Assembly (NCBI RefSeq): GCF_042665195.1
Contig: NZ_JBHTBW010000085.1
Coordinates: forward strand, 10,368-74,367
Direction of reading: 5' to 3'
Length of the DNA stretch: 64,000 bases
Source: Laceyella putida
GTDB taxonomy: Bacteria > Bacillota > Bacilli > Thermoactinomycetales > Thermoactinomycetaceae
The position numbers and the translations under genes were made by a program. The notes below the pieces were generated by a model, which saw nothing but the letters and a program-made list of their open reading frames with translations, was not told the DNA's origin and searched no databases. Shown piece by piece: positions 42,882 to 51,943 of this stretch (position 1 is the first letter of the stretch; the number at the start of each line of letters is the position of its first letter).

Positions 42882-43700
42882 CTATCGGTTAAATACATTG
42901 CCAATCTCGACGCGAACCATCTTCTCTTTCACATCGATTTCCGCCACTTGCGCCAACGAGACATATTCATCAACCAACCGTTCTTCCGCCGGAGCTTCCA
43001 GCATCACTCCAACGCCAACCACCTCTGCCCTAAATTCAGTCAACAAGTCCATCATACCACGAACGGTGCCACCCGCTTTCATGAAATCATCAATGATCAA
43101 CACACGGGAACCTTCGGACAAACTCCTTTTGGACAAAGACAATTGTTGCATCCGCCGGCTTGAACCGGAAACGGTATTCACCGTCACAACCGACCCTTCC
43201 GTCACCCGGTAATCATAACGCGCAATCACCACAGGCGCACGAAGGTAGGAAGCCGTCGCATAGGCGATCGGAATCCCTTTCGTCTCCACGGTCATCACCA
43301 CATCAATCGGTTGACCCGCAAATACCTTGGCAAAGATGCGCCCAATGTCATCAAGCAAAGTGGGGTCGCCCAATACATCCGACATGTACAGGAACCCCCC
43401 CGGCAAGATTCGTTCAGGGTTAGACAATTTCTCGCACAATTGTCCGATCACTGAGAGTGCGTTGTCTTTGCCTATGCTTGGTATGTAACGTACACCCCCC
43501 GCCGCTCCTGCGACCGTTTCCAGCCGGCCATTGCCTTCCGTCTGCAATACCTCATGAATGATATCCAAATCTTCACTGATAGACGATTTAGCCGCCTGAT
43601 ATTGATCAGCAAAGGTGGTAAGCGGAATCAAACGGTAAGGTTGCGTTAGCAACTGCCGAGTAATATCGACCAATCTGGCACTCCGTTTCCACTTTTCCAT
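42882..43700 (-). CDS. purR: Purine operon repressor PurR
   Basis: A 272-residue repressor of purine genes that senses PRPP. It has an N-terminal winged helix (RSARLVDITRQLLTQPYRLIPL) and a PRT-like domain with LIIDDFMKAGGTVRGMMDL. The ATG at 43700 follows GGAGG; a longer in-frame reading upstream has no ribosome site. It precedes ridA and spoVG, as in Bacillus. Confidence 0.96.
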   Translation of the reverse strand: MEKWKRSARLVDITRQLLTQPYRLIPLTTFADQYQAAKSSISEDLDIIHEVLQTEGNGRLETVAGAAGGVRYIPSIGKDNALSVIGQLCEKLSNPERILPGGFLYMSDVLGDPTLLDDIGRIFAKVFAGQPIDVVMTVETKGIPIAYATASYLRAPVVIARYDYRVTEGSVVTVNTVSGSSRRMQQLSLSKRSLSEGSRVLIIDDFMKAGGTVRGMMDLLTEFRAEVVGVGVMLEAPAEERLVDEYVSLAQVAEIDVKEKMVRVEIGNVFNR

Positions 43701-43740
43701 TCCCAACCTCCGAAGTCCTAATATTCCTGATGGAAATATA

Positions 43741-44634
43741 TCATTTTGTTCGGATCTCATCAAGCACACTTTCGCGTCGAACACCCAACATTCGTACCGC
43801 AAACACCTGCTGACAAAATCCCCTTAAGCTATTGACTAACCTTGTGGCGCGGGATTCCTGCTTAACCAGCGCAAACACGGTGGGCCCACTACCCGACATA
43901 AGGACGCCATCTGCCCCAAATTGCAACATCTTCTGCTTTAACTTCCGCACATCCTCATGCATGTCCATGGTCACCGGTTCCAAGACATTCCCCAGGTATC
44001 GGATTATTCCTTCATAATCTTGCTGTTTCACCGCTTCTATCATGCTCCTTGTCTCTGGATGTTCCTCAATGGCATCCACCCGCAACTTCCCAAACACATC
44101 CGCCGTTGAGACGCCATGGCTTGGTTTGGCGAGGACCACCCAACACGACGGCGGGGCAGGCAAAGCTGTCAGGATCTCCCCTCTTCCTTGGGCTAACGCG
44201 GTATGGGAATATACGCAAAATGGCACGTCCGATCCGATCTCCGCCCCGATCGCGGCCAATTCCGCATCACATAACCCCAACTTCCACAACCGGTTGCATC
44301 CACGCAATGTCGCCGCCGCGTCACTGCTTCCCCCCGCCAATCCCGCCGCCACTGGAATGCGTTTATCAATATAGATATGAACCCCTTTTTTGCACCCGGT
44401 CTTTTCTTTAAGTAAAGCCGCCGCTCGATATGCCAGATTCCGTTCATCCTGGGGAACCAAACCAGAACTGGATTCCAATGTGATCGCCTTTTCCGTTTCG
44501 TATAAGTCGATGCGATCAAATAAATCGACCGTGGTCATCACCATCTCCAATTCATGATATCCATCCGGTCTCTTAAAGAGTGCATCCAGTGTTAAGTTTA
44601 TTTTTGCTGGTGCTTTCTCGGATACAAACAACAC
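43741..44634 (-). CDS. ispE: 4-diphosphocytidyl-2-C-methyl-D-erythritol kinase
   Basis: A 297-residue GHMP kinase of the MEP isoprenoid pathway. Evidence: EKAPAKINLTLDAL, the ATP loop PVAAGLAGGSSDAAATLRG, and SGSGPTVFALV. The start is a GTG at 44634 with AGGGGGA upstream. It stands between sspF and purR, the usual position. Confidence 0.96.
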   Translation of the reverse strand: MLFVSEKAPAKINLTLDALFKRPDGYHELEMVMTTVDLFDRIDLYETEKAITLESSSGLVPQDERNLAYRAAALLKEKTGCKKGVHIYIDKRIPVAAGLAGGSSDAAATLRGCNRLWKLGLCDAELAAIGAEIGSDVPFCVYSHTALAQGRGEILTALPAPPSCWVVLAKPSHGVSTADVFGKLRVDAIEEHPETRSMIEAVKQQDYEGIIRYLGNVLEPVTMDMHEDVRKLKQKMLQFGADGVLMSGSGPTVFALVKQESRATRLVNSLRGFCQQVFAVRMLGVRRESVLDEIRTK

Positions 44635-44770
44635 TCGTTCCCCCTATTCTCTCCAACTTATGTATTCTCCATTGTGACGCGAAGAGCAGCGAATTTGCAA
44701 TACGAACTTAATGATTTTCCTTATTTTATCATGAACCTTTTTCCACTGAAGCAAACTCCTTGCAAAATAA

Positions 44771-44798
44771 AAGCTCAAGAGGCATTCCTCTTGAGCTT
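44771..44798 (-). terminator. Terminator after sspF
   Basis: A perfect 12-bp stem (AAGCTCAAGAGG) around a four-base loop is followed by TTTATTTTG on the minus strand. Confidence 0.88.
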
Positions 44799-44808
44799 CA
44801 AACCCTTC

Positions 44809-44988
44809 CTATCTTGAATCTTTGTTTACCAGCTGGGCTTCAGCCAGTTGGATCGCTCGCTTGACCATGTTACCAGCATCACGCGCCTTGATTCCGCCCC
44901 AACCTTCACGTTGGACGACATCATAAAAGCCAAGTTCTTTAGCCAACTCCACTTTTAACTCTTCCGACATGACACCTCGACGAGCCAT
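44809..44988 (-). CDS. sspF: Small acid-soluble spore protein SspF
   Basis: A 59-residue alpha/beta-type SASP that coats forespore DNA. It begins MARRGVMSEELKVELAKELG and carries the conserved ARDAGNMVKRAI segment. The ATG has AAGGAGGGA upstream. A sigma-G promoter lies upstream, so it is made in the late forespore. It stands between veg and ispE, as in Bacillus. Confidence 0.96.
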   Translation of the reverse strand: MARRGVMSEELKVELAKELGFYDVVQREGWGGIKARDAGNMVKRAIQLAEAQLVNKDSR

Positions 44989-45032
44989 GGCGATCCCTCC
45001 TTATGGATTCAAGAAGTCAGCCAGGGTAGAGG

Positions 45033-45061
45033 TAGTATATCCCAAAAAGGAATCTATATGC
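45033..45061 (-). promoter_or_regulatory. Sigma-G type promoter of sspF
   Basis: On the minus strand GCATA (45057-45061) and TATACTA (45033-45039) are 17 bases apart. Confidence 0.65.
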
Positions 45062-45088
45062 AAACGCTTTCAGCACGTGACAAAAAAA

Positions 45089-45107
45089 GAACACAAGAGC
45101 TGTGTTC
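45089..45107 (-). terminator. Terminator after veg
   Basis: GAACACA and TGTGTTC form a 7-bp stem with a five-base loop, followed by seven T residues on the minus strand. Confidence 0.85.
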
Positions 45108-45110
45108 CAT

Positions 45111-45392
45111 TTATTGCGTTGTCTTTACATATTTTACTTGAACCTGTTCGCTCTCTGCCGGATAAACAGTCAGCTCCACAGATTCAGTTAATATATCAGC
45201 GTAACTATAAGAAACACGGCTAAAAGCATGGTCTTCGTCCAATTTGACAACGAACACAGATGGGTATGTCTCTTCTAAGATCCCCGTCCGTTCTACTGTC
45301 TTGCGACGTCCACTATTGGCACGTAGACGAATTTTCTCCCCAATGTAGCTATCCAGAGTACATTTAATCTCTGTAAGCGCGTTTTTGTCCAT
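45111..45392 (-). CDS. veg: Veg protein (biofilm/stress associated)
   Basis: A 93-residue protein with the Veg signature: CTLDSYIGEKIRLRANSGRRKTVERTGILEETYP, then SYSYADILTESVELT. Veg is a small protein whose gene has very strong promoters in Bacillus; it stimulates biofilm genes. The GAGGTGG site lies seven bases before the ATG. Two consensus promoters stand upstream. Confidence 0.95.
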   Translation of the reverse strand: MDKNALTEIKCTLDSYIGEKIRLRANSGRRKTVERTGILEETYPSVFVVKLDEDHAFSRVSYSYADILTESVELTVYPAESEQVQVKYVKTTQ

Positions 45393-45417
45393 TGGTCGAC
45401 CACCTCACTTATAGAAG

Positions 45418-45446
45418 ATTATACTACAAGCAAGGTGAAAAGTCAA
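45418..45446 (-). promoter_or_regulatory. veg promoter P2 (near)
   Basis: TTGACT (45441-45446) and TATAAT (45418-45423) are 17 bases apart on the minus strand. Confidence 0.85.
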
Positions 45447-45453
45447 ATTACGT

Positions 45454-45483
45454 ATTATAGCAGGGAGACAAACAATCTGTCAA
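45454..45483 (-). promoter_or_regulatory. veg promoter P1 (far)
   Basis: TTGACA (45478-45483) and TATAAT (45454-45459), 18 bases apart, form a full consensus promoter 30 bases upstream of P2. Confidence 0.85.
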
Positions 45484-45511
45484 CGGGTACTTATACTTTT
45501 TTTGCCCATTT

Positions 45512-45985
45512 TTACTTGGTGAAACGGTCGGCCACAGCGCTTGCCGCAAAAGATTCCGGTTTGATCTTCGCCGTATACCCCACTGCGGTTACCCAACCAA
45601 CCACTTCTTGAATCAACTTTCTCGTCTCTCCTTGCTGCCCTACATCCAAGTGAATTTCCATGGGGATATTTACCGCGAAGCTAAAGAAACCGTTTCTCTT
45701 CAACAACTCAACAAACTCCAGACTGTATTCCGTCTCACGGTAGATCCGATAGCGCAACTCCCGCATCGCTTTATGACGCTTTTTCGTATAGTAAAAGATC
45801 GCACCCTTCCCAATCCGCTGCACGATAATTGCCGTCACGTAGATCGTTTCTCTTTCCCTCGTTTGCGAATCGGTACCGATTACGATTTTATAATTTGCTG
45901 TTGGATCTTCATGGATATACGCCTGAATATCTGCAATCATCTGCGACAAACTGCGCCTTCCATGACGAGGATGGAAAAAGTTCAC
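45512..45985 (-). CDS. YkuK-like RNase H-fold protein (DUF458)
   Basis: A 157-residue protein of the YkuK family: KIVIGTDSQTRERETIYVTAIIV (first Asp), TEYSLEFVELLKRNGF, and IHLDVGQQGETRKLIQEVVGWVTAVGY (second Asp), the RNase H-like fold. The GTG at 45985 lies eight bases after GGAGG, so 16 in-frame codons upstream (starting at 46033) are not used. It stands where Bacillus carries yabG, between ksgA and veg. Function in Bacillus is unknown. Confidence 0.86.
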   Translation of the reverse strand: MNFFHPRHGRRSLSQMIADIQAYIHEDPTANYKIVIGTDSQTRERETIYVTAIIVQRIGKGAIFYYTKKRHKAMRELRYRIYRETEYSLEFVELLKRNGFFSFAVNIPMEIHLDVGQQGETRKLIQEVVGWVTAVGYTAKIKPESFAASAVADRFTK

Positions 45986-46029
45986 GGAATAAACCTCCAT
46001 CGGATCAGATTTTGATCCCGAGAGGCGTG

Positions 46030-46911
46030 TCACAGTAGGGCTGTCAATTTTTGATCGATTACTTGGACGAATGTGGCGAATTCTTGTAAGTCGAGTGTTT
46101 CTCCGCGCCGCTTCGGATCAATCCCAGCTTCTTTTAACCATTCTTCCACCTGTGCCTTATCTACCTTGGGAAGTAGATTGGCATGCAGTGTGTTTAAAAG
46201 CGTTTTGCGCCGTTGTGCAAAAGCGGCTCGTACAACTTTGAAGAACAATTCCTCATTCTTCACGTCAACTGCCGGACGTGAGCGCAACGTCAGCCGCGCC
46301 ACGGCGGAATCCACTTGCGGTCTGGGGACAAACACATGGCTTGGCACCCTTGCCACTTCCTCGGCTTCCGCAAAATACTGGACGAGCACAGATAACGAGC
46401 TGTAATCTTTGGTGCCCGGTTTGGCCGCCAACCGATCGGCCACTTCCTTTTGGATCATGATTACGATATTGGTCAGCGGGTAGCGCTCAGTGAGCAACCG
46501 AACCAAAATGGGAGATGTGACATAGTAAGGGAGATTGGCAACCACGTGAAGCGTTTCCGCGTCTTGTAAATGCTCCCGGATGATTGCCTCCAAATCCACT
46601 TCTAAGGCATCCCCATGAATTATTTCCACGTGTGGATGATTTTGAAACAAATCTTTTAAAACTGGAACCAGCCGCCCGTCTAATTCCACCGCCACGACTT
46701 TGCCTGCATGGCCCGCCAACCGTTCCGTCAGGGCCCCGATGCCCGGACCGATCTCAATCACTCCGGATTCTTGGCTAAGCCCGGCCGCGCGGATAATTTT
46801 GTCCAACACATGGGAGTCCGTGAGGAAGTTTTGTCCCAAGCTCTTTTTCAGCGTCAAGCCATAGGTGTTTAACAGCTCCCTCGTTCTAGCTGATATTGGT
46901 TTGTGATTCAT
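46030..46911 (-). CDS. rsmA: 16S rRNA dimethyladenosine transferase RsmA
   Basis: A 293-residue methyltransferase that dimethylates two adjacent adenines near the 3' end of 16S rRNA. Evidence: KKSLGQNFLTDSHVL, VIEIGPGIGALTERLA (SAM site), VANLPYYVTSPI (NLPY), and the C-terminal RKTLLNTLH. The ATG at 46911 has AAAGGATG six bases upstream; the ATG three codons before lies inside that site. It overlaps the end of rnmV by 26 bases. Confidence 0.97.
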   Translation of the reverse strand: MNHKPISARTRELLNTYGLTLKKSLGQNFLTDSHVLDKIIRAAGLSQESGVIEIGPGIGALTERLAGHAGKVVAVELDGRLVPVLKDLFQNHPHVEIIHGDALEVDLEAIIREHLQDAETLHVVANLPYYVTSPILVRLLTERYPLTNIVIMIQKEVADRLAAKPGTKDYSSLSVLVQYFAEAEEVARVPSHVFVPRPQVDSAVARLTLRSRPAVDVKNEELFFKVVRAAFAQRRKTLLNTLHANLLPKVDKAQVEEWLKEAGIDPKRRGETLDLQEFATFVQVIDQKLTALL

Positions 46912-47473
46912 CGACTGCATCCTTTCTTACACGTTCCATTGCCTGGAATAACTCTTCTCTCGTTATGCATAGCACTTGCAGGCGACGATAGAACTGCTTG
47001 GCATTACCGTACCCAATGCCAAGCAGTTCTGCCACCTCTTGTCGCAATTCACTGGAAGCCGGTTGTCCCACAAACCCTAGCTCGATATATTCTTCCCAAG
47101 TGAGGGGCGGTTCATCACTCTCATCCACCCATTCGGTGCGGACGGACCGCAGCGCGGCTCTGATCGCCTCGGGCGTGGCATGCTCCACTCCCACTTTGCG
47201 TTTGCATCTAGCCTCGTGCTGGGTGAGAAAAGCGTGTTTTACACCCTCAATTTCCCGAGAAATAATGCGGCGTATCCGCTCTCCCGCGTGGTCCGGATCG
47301 GTGAAAACGATCACCCCTCGTTTCGCTTGGGCCCGTTTAATCTGCGCGAGGACTTCCTCCCCAATGGCGGACCCCCGTGTTTCAATGGTATCCGCATGAA
47401 CGGCCCGCTTGATCGCCAATGTATCGTTGCGTCCTTCAACCACGATGACTTCCTTAAACTTCGCACCTGCCAA
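46886..47473 (-). CDS. rnmV: Ribonuclease M5 (5S rRNA maturase)
   Basis: A 195-residue Toprim nuclease that trims 5S rRNA precursors. The Toprim signatures are VVEGRNDTLAIKRAV (Glu) and VIVFTDPDHAGERIRR (DxD). It overlaps rsmA. In Bacillus, yabE lies before it; that gene is absent here. Confidence 0.95.
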   Translation of the reverse strand: MAGAKFKEVIVVEGRNDTLAIKRAVHADTIETRGSAIGEEVLAQIKRAQAKRGVIVFTDPDHAGERIRRIISREIEGVKHAFLTQHEARCKRKVGVEHATPEAIRAALRSVRTEWVDESDEPPLTWEEYIELGFVGQPASSELRQEVAELLGIGYGNAKQFYRRLQVLCITREELFQAMERVRKDAVDESQTNIS

Positions 47474-47496
47474 TGAATGTACCTCTTTCTTTTTCT

Positions 47497-48267
47497 TTAC
47501 GACAACTTAAACAAACGCTTCGCATTCTCCGAAGTAACATGGGCCAATTCCGAGAGTGATAAGCCCCTGATTTCCGCGATCGTTTCCGCCACCAAACGCA
47601 CATAACCCGTTTCATTCCTCTTGCCCCGGTACGGATGTGGCGCTAGATAAGGGCAATCCGTCTCCACCAACAGGCGATCCAACGGAACGAGGCGCGCGAT
47701 CTCCTTGGGCAATTTGGCATTCTTAAACGTCACGGGTCCGCCCAATCCAATCATGAAGTTGAGCTTTAGGCATTCTTCCATGATCTCCGGATCCCCGCCG
47801 AAGCAGTGCATGACCCCACCCACTTCATCCGCGTTTTCTTCTTTGAGAATCCGCACCACATCCTCATGGGCGTCACGGTCGTGAATGATGATGGGATATC
47901 CCGTTTCGCGGGCGATGGCAATCTGTTTGCGGAAGATGTCGGCTTGAATCTCCCGTGGAGAATTGTCCCAATAATAATCTAAACCCATCTCTCCCAATGC
48001 CACCACTTTGGGATGCTGAGTCAATTCGCGAATCCATGCCAAATCTTGCTCCGTGCAATCTTTGGCATCATGCGGATGCCAGCCGACAGCCGTATAGATG
48101 AAGTCATGCGCCTCGGCCAGCTCCAGCGAGGTGCGAATGGTTTCGCGGTTATAACCGACATTGACAATCATGTCTACGCCAAATTCTTCACGCGCCCGTT
48201 TGATCACTTGTTCGCGATCATCCGCAAACTGCGGGTCATTGAGATGGGCATGGGTATCAAACAACAT
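47497..48267 (-). CDS. tatD: TatD family metal-dependent deoxyribonuclease
   Basis: A 256-residue TIM-barrel hydrolase: LFDTHAHLNDPQFADDR (metal HxH), GEMGLDYYWDN, IIIHDRDAHEDVVRI, GVMHCFGG and ETDCPYLAPHPYRG. TatD enzymes act as 3'-5' exonucleases. It lies between rnmV and a signal peptidase. Confidence 0.95.
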   Translation of the reverse strand: MLFDTHAHLNDPQFADDREQVIKRAREEFGVDMIVNVGYNRETIRTSLELAEAHDFIYTAVGWHPHDAKDCTEQDLAWIRELTQHPKVVALGEMGLDYYWDNSPREIQADIFRKQIAIARETGYPIIIHDRDAHEDVVRILKEENADEVGGVMHCFGGDPEIMEECLKLNFMIGLGGPVTFKNAKLPKEIARLVPLDRLLVETDCPYLAPHPYRGKRNETGYVRLVAETIAEIRGLSLSELAHVTSENAKRLFKLS

Positions 48268-48309
48268 AAAAGAGCCAATCCTCCTCCATCACACAAAAAC
48301 CTGAACGAT

Positions 48310-48900
48310 TCAATGTACCATGCTGGCCGCTGTCGAGGCCTTGGGCACCACGGTGGCGACGGGATCACCCGGCAACAGGCGCATCCGCTTCACCGGCAAG
48401 ACGACGACATCGGCGCGCCCCACGATCTCCGATAGCGATACCGGCCCGATCATGCGGCTGTCTTTACTGTTATTGCGGTTGTCTCCCAACACATATAGGG
48501 AATCGCTTGGAACCGTTGTCGGTTTATAATAGGTTCCTTCATTCATCGGTCCATTGATATAAGGTTCATTTAGCGCGGTGCCATTGCGGTAGACCTTGCC
48601 GTCTTTGATCTCAATCCGGTCTCCTGGCAAACCGATCACCCGTTTGATAAAGTCCCGTTCTTCGGCCGTATGGAACACGACAATGTCACCGTACTCCGGT
48701 GTGCTGACCCGATAAATCCACTTGTTGACGATCAGCAATTCTTCCCCATCCAATGTCGGTTCCATCGAAGCGCCATGCACTTCATACGGAGCAAATAAAA
48801 ACGTGCGGATGACCACGGCAATCACAACGGCCACTAAAATCGCGGCTATCCATTCCAGCACGGTCAGCCAAGAATTGGACGAGCTTTTGGTCTCTATCAT
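48310..48900 (-). CDS. Signal peptidase I, copy A
   Basis: A 196-residue membrane peptidase with one N-terminal helix (about 14-34). Catalytic Ser lies in VHGASMEPTLDGEE and Lys in ERDFIKRVIGLPGD; the C-terminal SPase box GDNRNNSKDSRMIGPV is complete. The ATG at 48900 follows AGGAGGG; 17 in-frame codons upstream have no site. It is followed by the related copy B gene upstream. Confidence 0.94.
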   Translation of the reverse strand: MIETKSSSNSWLTVLEWIAAILVAVVIAVVIRTFLFAPYEVHGASMEPTLDGEELLIVNKWIYRVSTPEYGDIVVFHTAEERDFIKRVIGLPGDRIEIKDGKVYRNGTALNEPYINGPMNEGTYYKPTTVPSDSLYVLGDNRNNSKDSRMIGPVSLSEIVGRADVVVLPVKRMRLLPGDPVATVVPKASTAASMVH

Positions 48901-48981
48901 TGATAGCCCTCCTGTACCCAGTTCTAGAGCATAGTTGAAGCCGATTCTCAACCTTTTTTATGTCATTGATGGGCAGATTGG

Positions 48982-49536
48982 TTAGCGGGAGCTGGTTATG
49001 GCTTCCACTGTTAGCAACTTTATTTGTTTCAATGGCAAAACGATGATATCGGCGCGTCCCACCACTTTAGACAGCGGGATGGTTCCCAAATCGCGACTGT
49101 CTTTGCTGTTTTCGCGATTATCTCCCAGGACATACAACATTCCCTCCGGCACCACGATGGTCCGACGGTCGCCTCTGGGATACGTAATTCCTTGAATATA
49201 AGGCTCGTTTAGTACCGTTCCATTCCGAAACACCTTACCCTCCTTAATCTCAATCCGGTCTCCCGGAAGACCAATGACACGCTTGATGAAGTCTCGCCCT
49301 GCCTCGGCATGAAACACGACAATATCTCCATGGGAGGGTTCATGGATACGATACGACCATTTATTCACAATGATTTTCTCATTGTCCTCCAGCGTGGGCC
49401 GCATCGATGCCCCCTCCACATCGTAAGGACTAAACAGGAACACGCGAATCACCATAGCGATCAAGAGCGACACGGCAATGGTACCCACCCACTCAAATGT
49501 GGTTCGTACCGCATTAGATGAGTTTCTCTTTATCAT
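48982..49536 (-). CDS. Signal peptidase I, copy B
   Basis: A 184-residue signal peptidase I with an N-terminal membrane helix (about 13-33). Catalytic Ser in VEGASMRPTLEDNE, Lys in GRDFIKRVIGLPGD, and GDNRENSKDSRDLG. The two copies agree over most of their length, as expected for a tandem duplication. AAGGAGG precedes the ATG. In Bacillus, sip genes are elsewhere; finding two here is unusual. Confidence 0.94.
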   Translation of the reverse strand: MIKRNSSNAVRTTFEWVGTIAVSLLIAMVIRVFLFSPYDVEGASMRPTLEDNEKIIVNKWSYRIHEPSHGDIVVFHAEAGRDFIKRVIGLPGDRIEIKEGKVFRNGTVLNEPYIQGITYPRGDRRTIVVPEGMLYVLGDNRENSKDSRDLGTIPLSKVVGRADIIVLPLKQIKLLTVEAITSSR

Positions 49537-49647
49537 CGATTGCCTCCTTATCCAAAAGAGCCAGTAGATGCGGATTGCGGGAAAGGTGTCGTTAGGAAGG
49601 GAAGCCGCCGCTTTTTTGGGCAGACTCTCCCACTTCCATCAGTCAGC

Positions 49648-51630
49648 TTACTTCACTTTCGAGCCGTTTGGAATATCCCCGGACACGGTCGCCAACACCA
49701 AGCGCCCTTCTTGGGAGGCCGCCAGAATCATGCCTTGGGACAACTCGCCACGCAATTTCACCGGCTTCAAGTTGGTCACGCAGATCACCTTTTGCCCAAC
49801 CAACTCTTCCGGACGATAATGTTCGGCAATGCCCGATACGACTTGGCGCTTTTCTTCACCCAAGTCCAGTTGCAATTTCAACAAACGGTTTGCGTTGGCA
49901 ACGGGTTCAGCCGCCACAACTTCCGCCACCCGCAAATCGACTTTAACGAAATCATCGATGGTGATAATCCCTTCCATCTCTTTCTGCTCCTCCTGTTTCG
50001 GTGTCGCTTCTTTTTTCGCTTCATTTTCTGCTTTCGGCGTTCCCGGCTGGGTCGTCATTTGGTAAATCGCATCGATCTCCTCTTTCGCATCCAATCGCGG
50101 GAAGATCGGTGTGCCTTTATGTGTCTGGGTGCCTGGACGGAAGCCGCCAAATGTGGCCAAGCTGTCCCATGCCGTTTGTGGTCCCTCTTCCAGACCCAAT
50201 TGCGCCCACATTCTTTGCGGCGTATGCGTCATGAATGGTTGAATCATGATGCTGACCATTCTAAGCGCTTCAAGCAGGTGATACAGCACGGAACCAAGGA
50301 TATGGTGTTTGCCCGGGTCTTTGGCCAAGTTCCACGGTTGGGTCTGTTCAATATAGCGGTTCCCTGCGCGCACCAAATCCCATATCGCCGTCGTGGCAAC
50401 GGAAAATTGGAGTTTGTCCATCTCCGCCTCCACACGTTTTACCGTATCCAAAGCTAATTTTTTAAATTCTTCATCGTATTCCGTGGCACCTTCAACCATC
50501 TCCGGCACAATGCCCTGATGGTACTTTTCAACCATGGTTAAGGTGCGATGCAATAAGTTGCCCAGATCGTTGGCCAAGTCGGCATTAAGCCGCTCGACGA
50601 AAGCTTCCGGTGTGAACACGCCATCTGATCCAAAAGGCACTTCCCTCATTAAATAATAACGGATCGCATCAAGACCGAACCGTTCAATGAGCGGAACCGG
50701 ATCAATCACGTTTCCTTTGGATTTGGACATTTTTTCCCCTTGCACCAAAATCCAGCCGTGGGCGAATACTTTCTTTGGCAAAGGCAATCCGAGCGCCATC
50801 AGGAAGATGGGCCAATAAATGGTATGGAAGCGAACGATCTCTTTCCCGACCAGATGCACGTCAGCCGGCCAATAGGTCTCGTACTTGGATGGGTCATCGC
50901 TGAGATAGCCGAGCGCGGAGATATAGTTGGTCAACGCATCCAACCAAACATAAACGACATGCTCTGGATCCTTTGGCACTTTGATTCCCCAGTCAAAGGT
51001 GGTGCGGGAGATGCTCAAGTCTTCCAAACCGGGTTTGATGAAATTTTGGATCATTTCATTTTTACGGGATTCCGGTTCAATGAAACCGGGATTCTCCTCA
51101 TAAAACTGCAACAAGCGATCAGCGTATTTGCTCATGCGGAAAAAATAACTCTTCTCTTTGATTTTGCTGATGGGACGACCGCAGTCCGGGCACAGCCCAT
51201 CTTTGACCTGGCGATCAGTGAAGAAAGCCTCGTCATCCACACAATACCAACCTTCATATTCACCGAGGTAGATGTCGTCTTGGTCCAACAGTTGCTGGAA
51301 GATTTTCTGCACGACTTGCTTGTGGCGGTCTTCGGTGGTGCGAATGAAATCGTCATAAGAGATATCGAGCTTTTTCCATAACTCTTTAATACCCGTTACG
51401 ATCTCATCAACAAACACTTGCGGTGTTTTTCCGGCGGCTTCCGCCTTCTTCTGGATTTTTTGCCCATGCTCATCCGTGCCGGTCAAGTACATGACGTCGT
51501 ATCCCCGAAGTCGCTTGTATCTCGCGATGACATCCCCGGCTACGGTTGTGTAGGCATGACCGATATGTAGTTTGGCGCTTGGATAATAAATGGGTGTGGT
51601 AATGTAAAATGTGCGTTTCTGTTCACTCAC
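49648..51630 (-). CDS. metG: Methionyl-tRNA synthetase
   Basis: A 660-residue class I enzyme. Evidence: YYPSAKLHIGHAYTT (HIGH), CPDCGRPISKIKEKSYFF (zinc knuckle), EKMSKSKGNVIDP (KMSKS), an anticodon domain, and a C-terminal tRNA-binding (Trbp111) domain from about 555 (IITIDDFVKVDLRVAEVV). The start is a GTG at 51630, nine bases after AAAGGAG. A T-box leader controls it. Confidence 0.97.
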   Translation of the reverse strand: MSEQKRTFYITTPIYYPSAKLHIGHAYTTVAGDVIARYKRLRGYDVMYLTGTDEHGQKIQKKAEAAGKTPQVFVDEIVTGIKELWKKLDISYDDFIRTTEDRHKQVVQKIFQQLLDQDDIYLGEYEGWYCVDDEAFFTDRQVKDGLCPDCGRPISKIKEKSYFFRMSKYADRLLQFYEENPGFIEPESRKNEMIQNFIKPGLEDLSISRTTFDWGIKVPKDPEHVVYVWLDALTNYISALGYLSDDPSKYETYWPADVHLVGKEIVRFHTIYWPIFLMALGLPLPKKVFAHGWILVQGEKMSKSKGNVIDPVPLIERFGLDAIRYYLMREVPFGSDGVFTPEAFVERLNADLANDLGNLLHRTLTMVEKYHQGIVPEMVEGATEYDEEFKKLALDTVKRVEAEMDKLQFSVATTAIWDLVRAGNRYIEQTQPWNLAKDPGKHHILGSVLYHLLEALRMVSIMIQPFMTHTPQRMWAQLGLEEGPQTAWDSLATFGGFRPGTQTHKGTPIFPRLDAKEEIDAIYQMTTQPGTPKAENEAKKEATPKQEEQKEMEGIITIDDFVKVDLRVAEVVAAEPVANANRLLKLQLDLGEEKRQVVSGIAEHYRPEELVGQKVICVTNLKPVKLRGELSQGMILAASQEGRLVLATVSGDIPNGSKVK

Positions 51631-51654
51631 TTTTCCCTTCTCCTTTCATTCACA

Positions 51655-51937
51655 AAATAAAAAAACCCCGCCCACATGTTGGGGCGAGATTGTTTTCACG
51701 CGGTACCACCCAATTTCGGCATCATCTCATAAAAAGCATGACGATGCCCTCATTCCATCCCCTAACGCGGGCTCACGTCCTTCCCTATTCTGCCAAAGGC
51801 ATTTCAGAAAGAAATCTCCAGGGCCATCTTCATTAGCTTCTACTATGCTGGCTTTCACCTGCCCCAGCTCTCTGGCAATAGCGCCCGCTAACTACTCTTC
51901 CCCTTCACAGAAGTTCCTGTAAACGAACTTTTTCTTC
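51655..51937 (-). promoter_or_regulatory. T-box riboswitch of metG
   Basis: The leader RNA has an AGAGAG bulge motif near its 5' end, GGTGAAAGCC, the T-box GGGTGGTACCGCG (plus-strand 51699-51711), and a terminator stem (51667-51673 with 51682-51688) followed by seven T residues. Uncharged tRNA binds and prevents termination. ATG triplets lie in the expected specifier arm, consistent with methionine; the exact specifier needs folding. Confidence 0.92.
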
Positions 51938-51943
51938 TTATAT

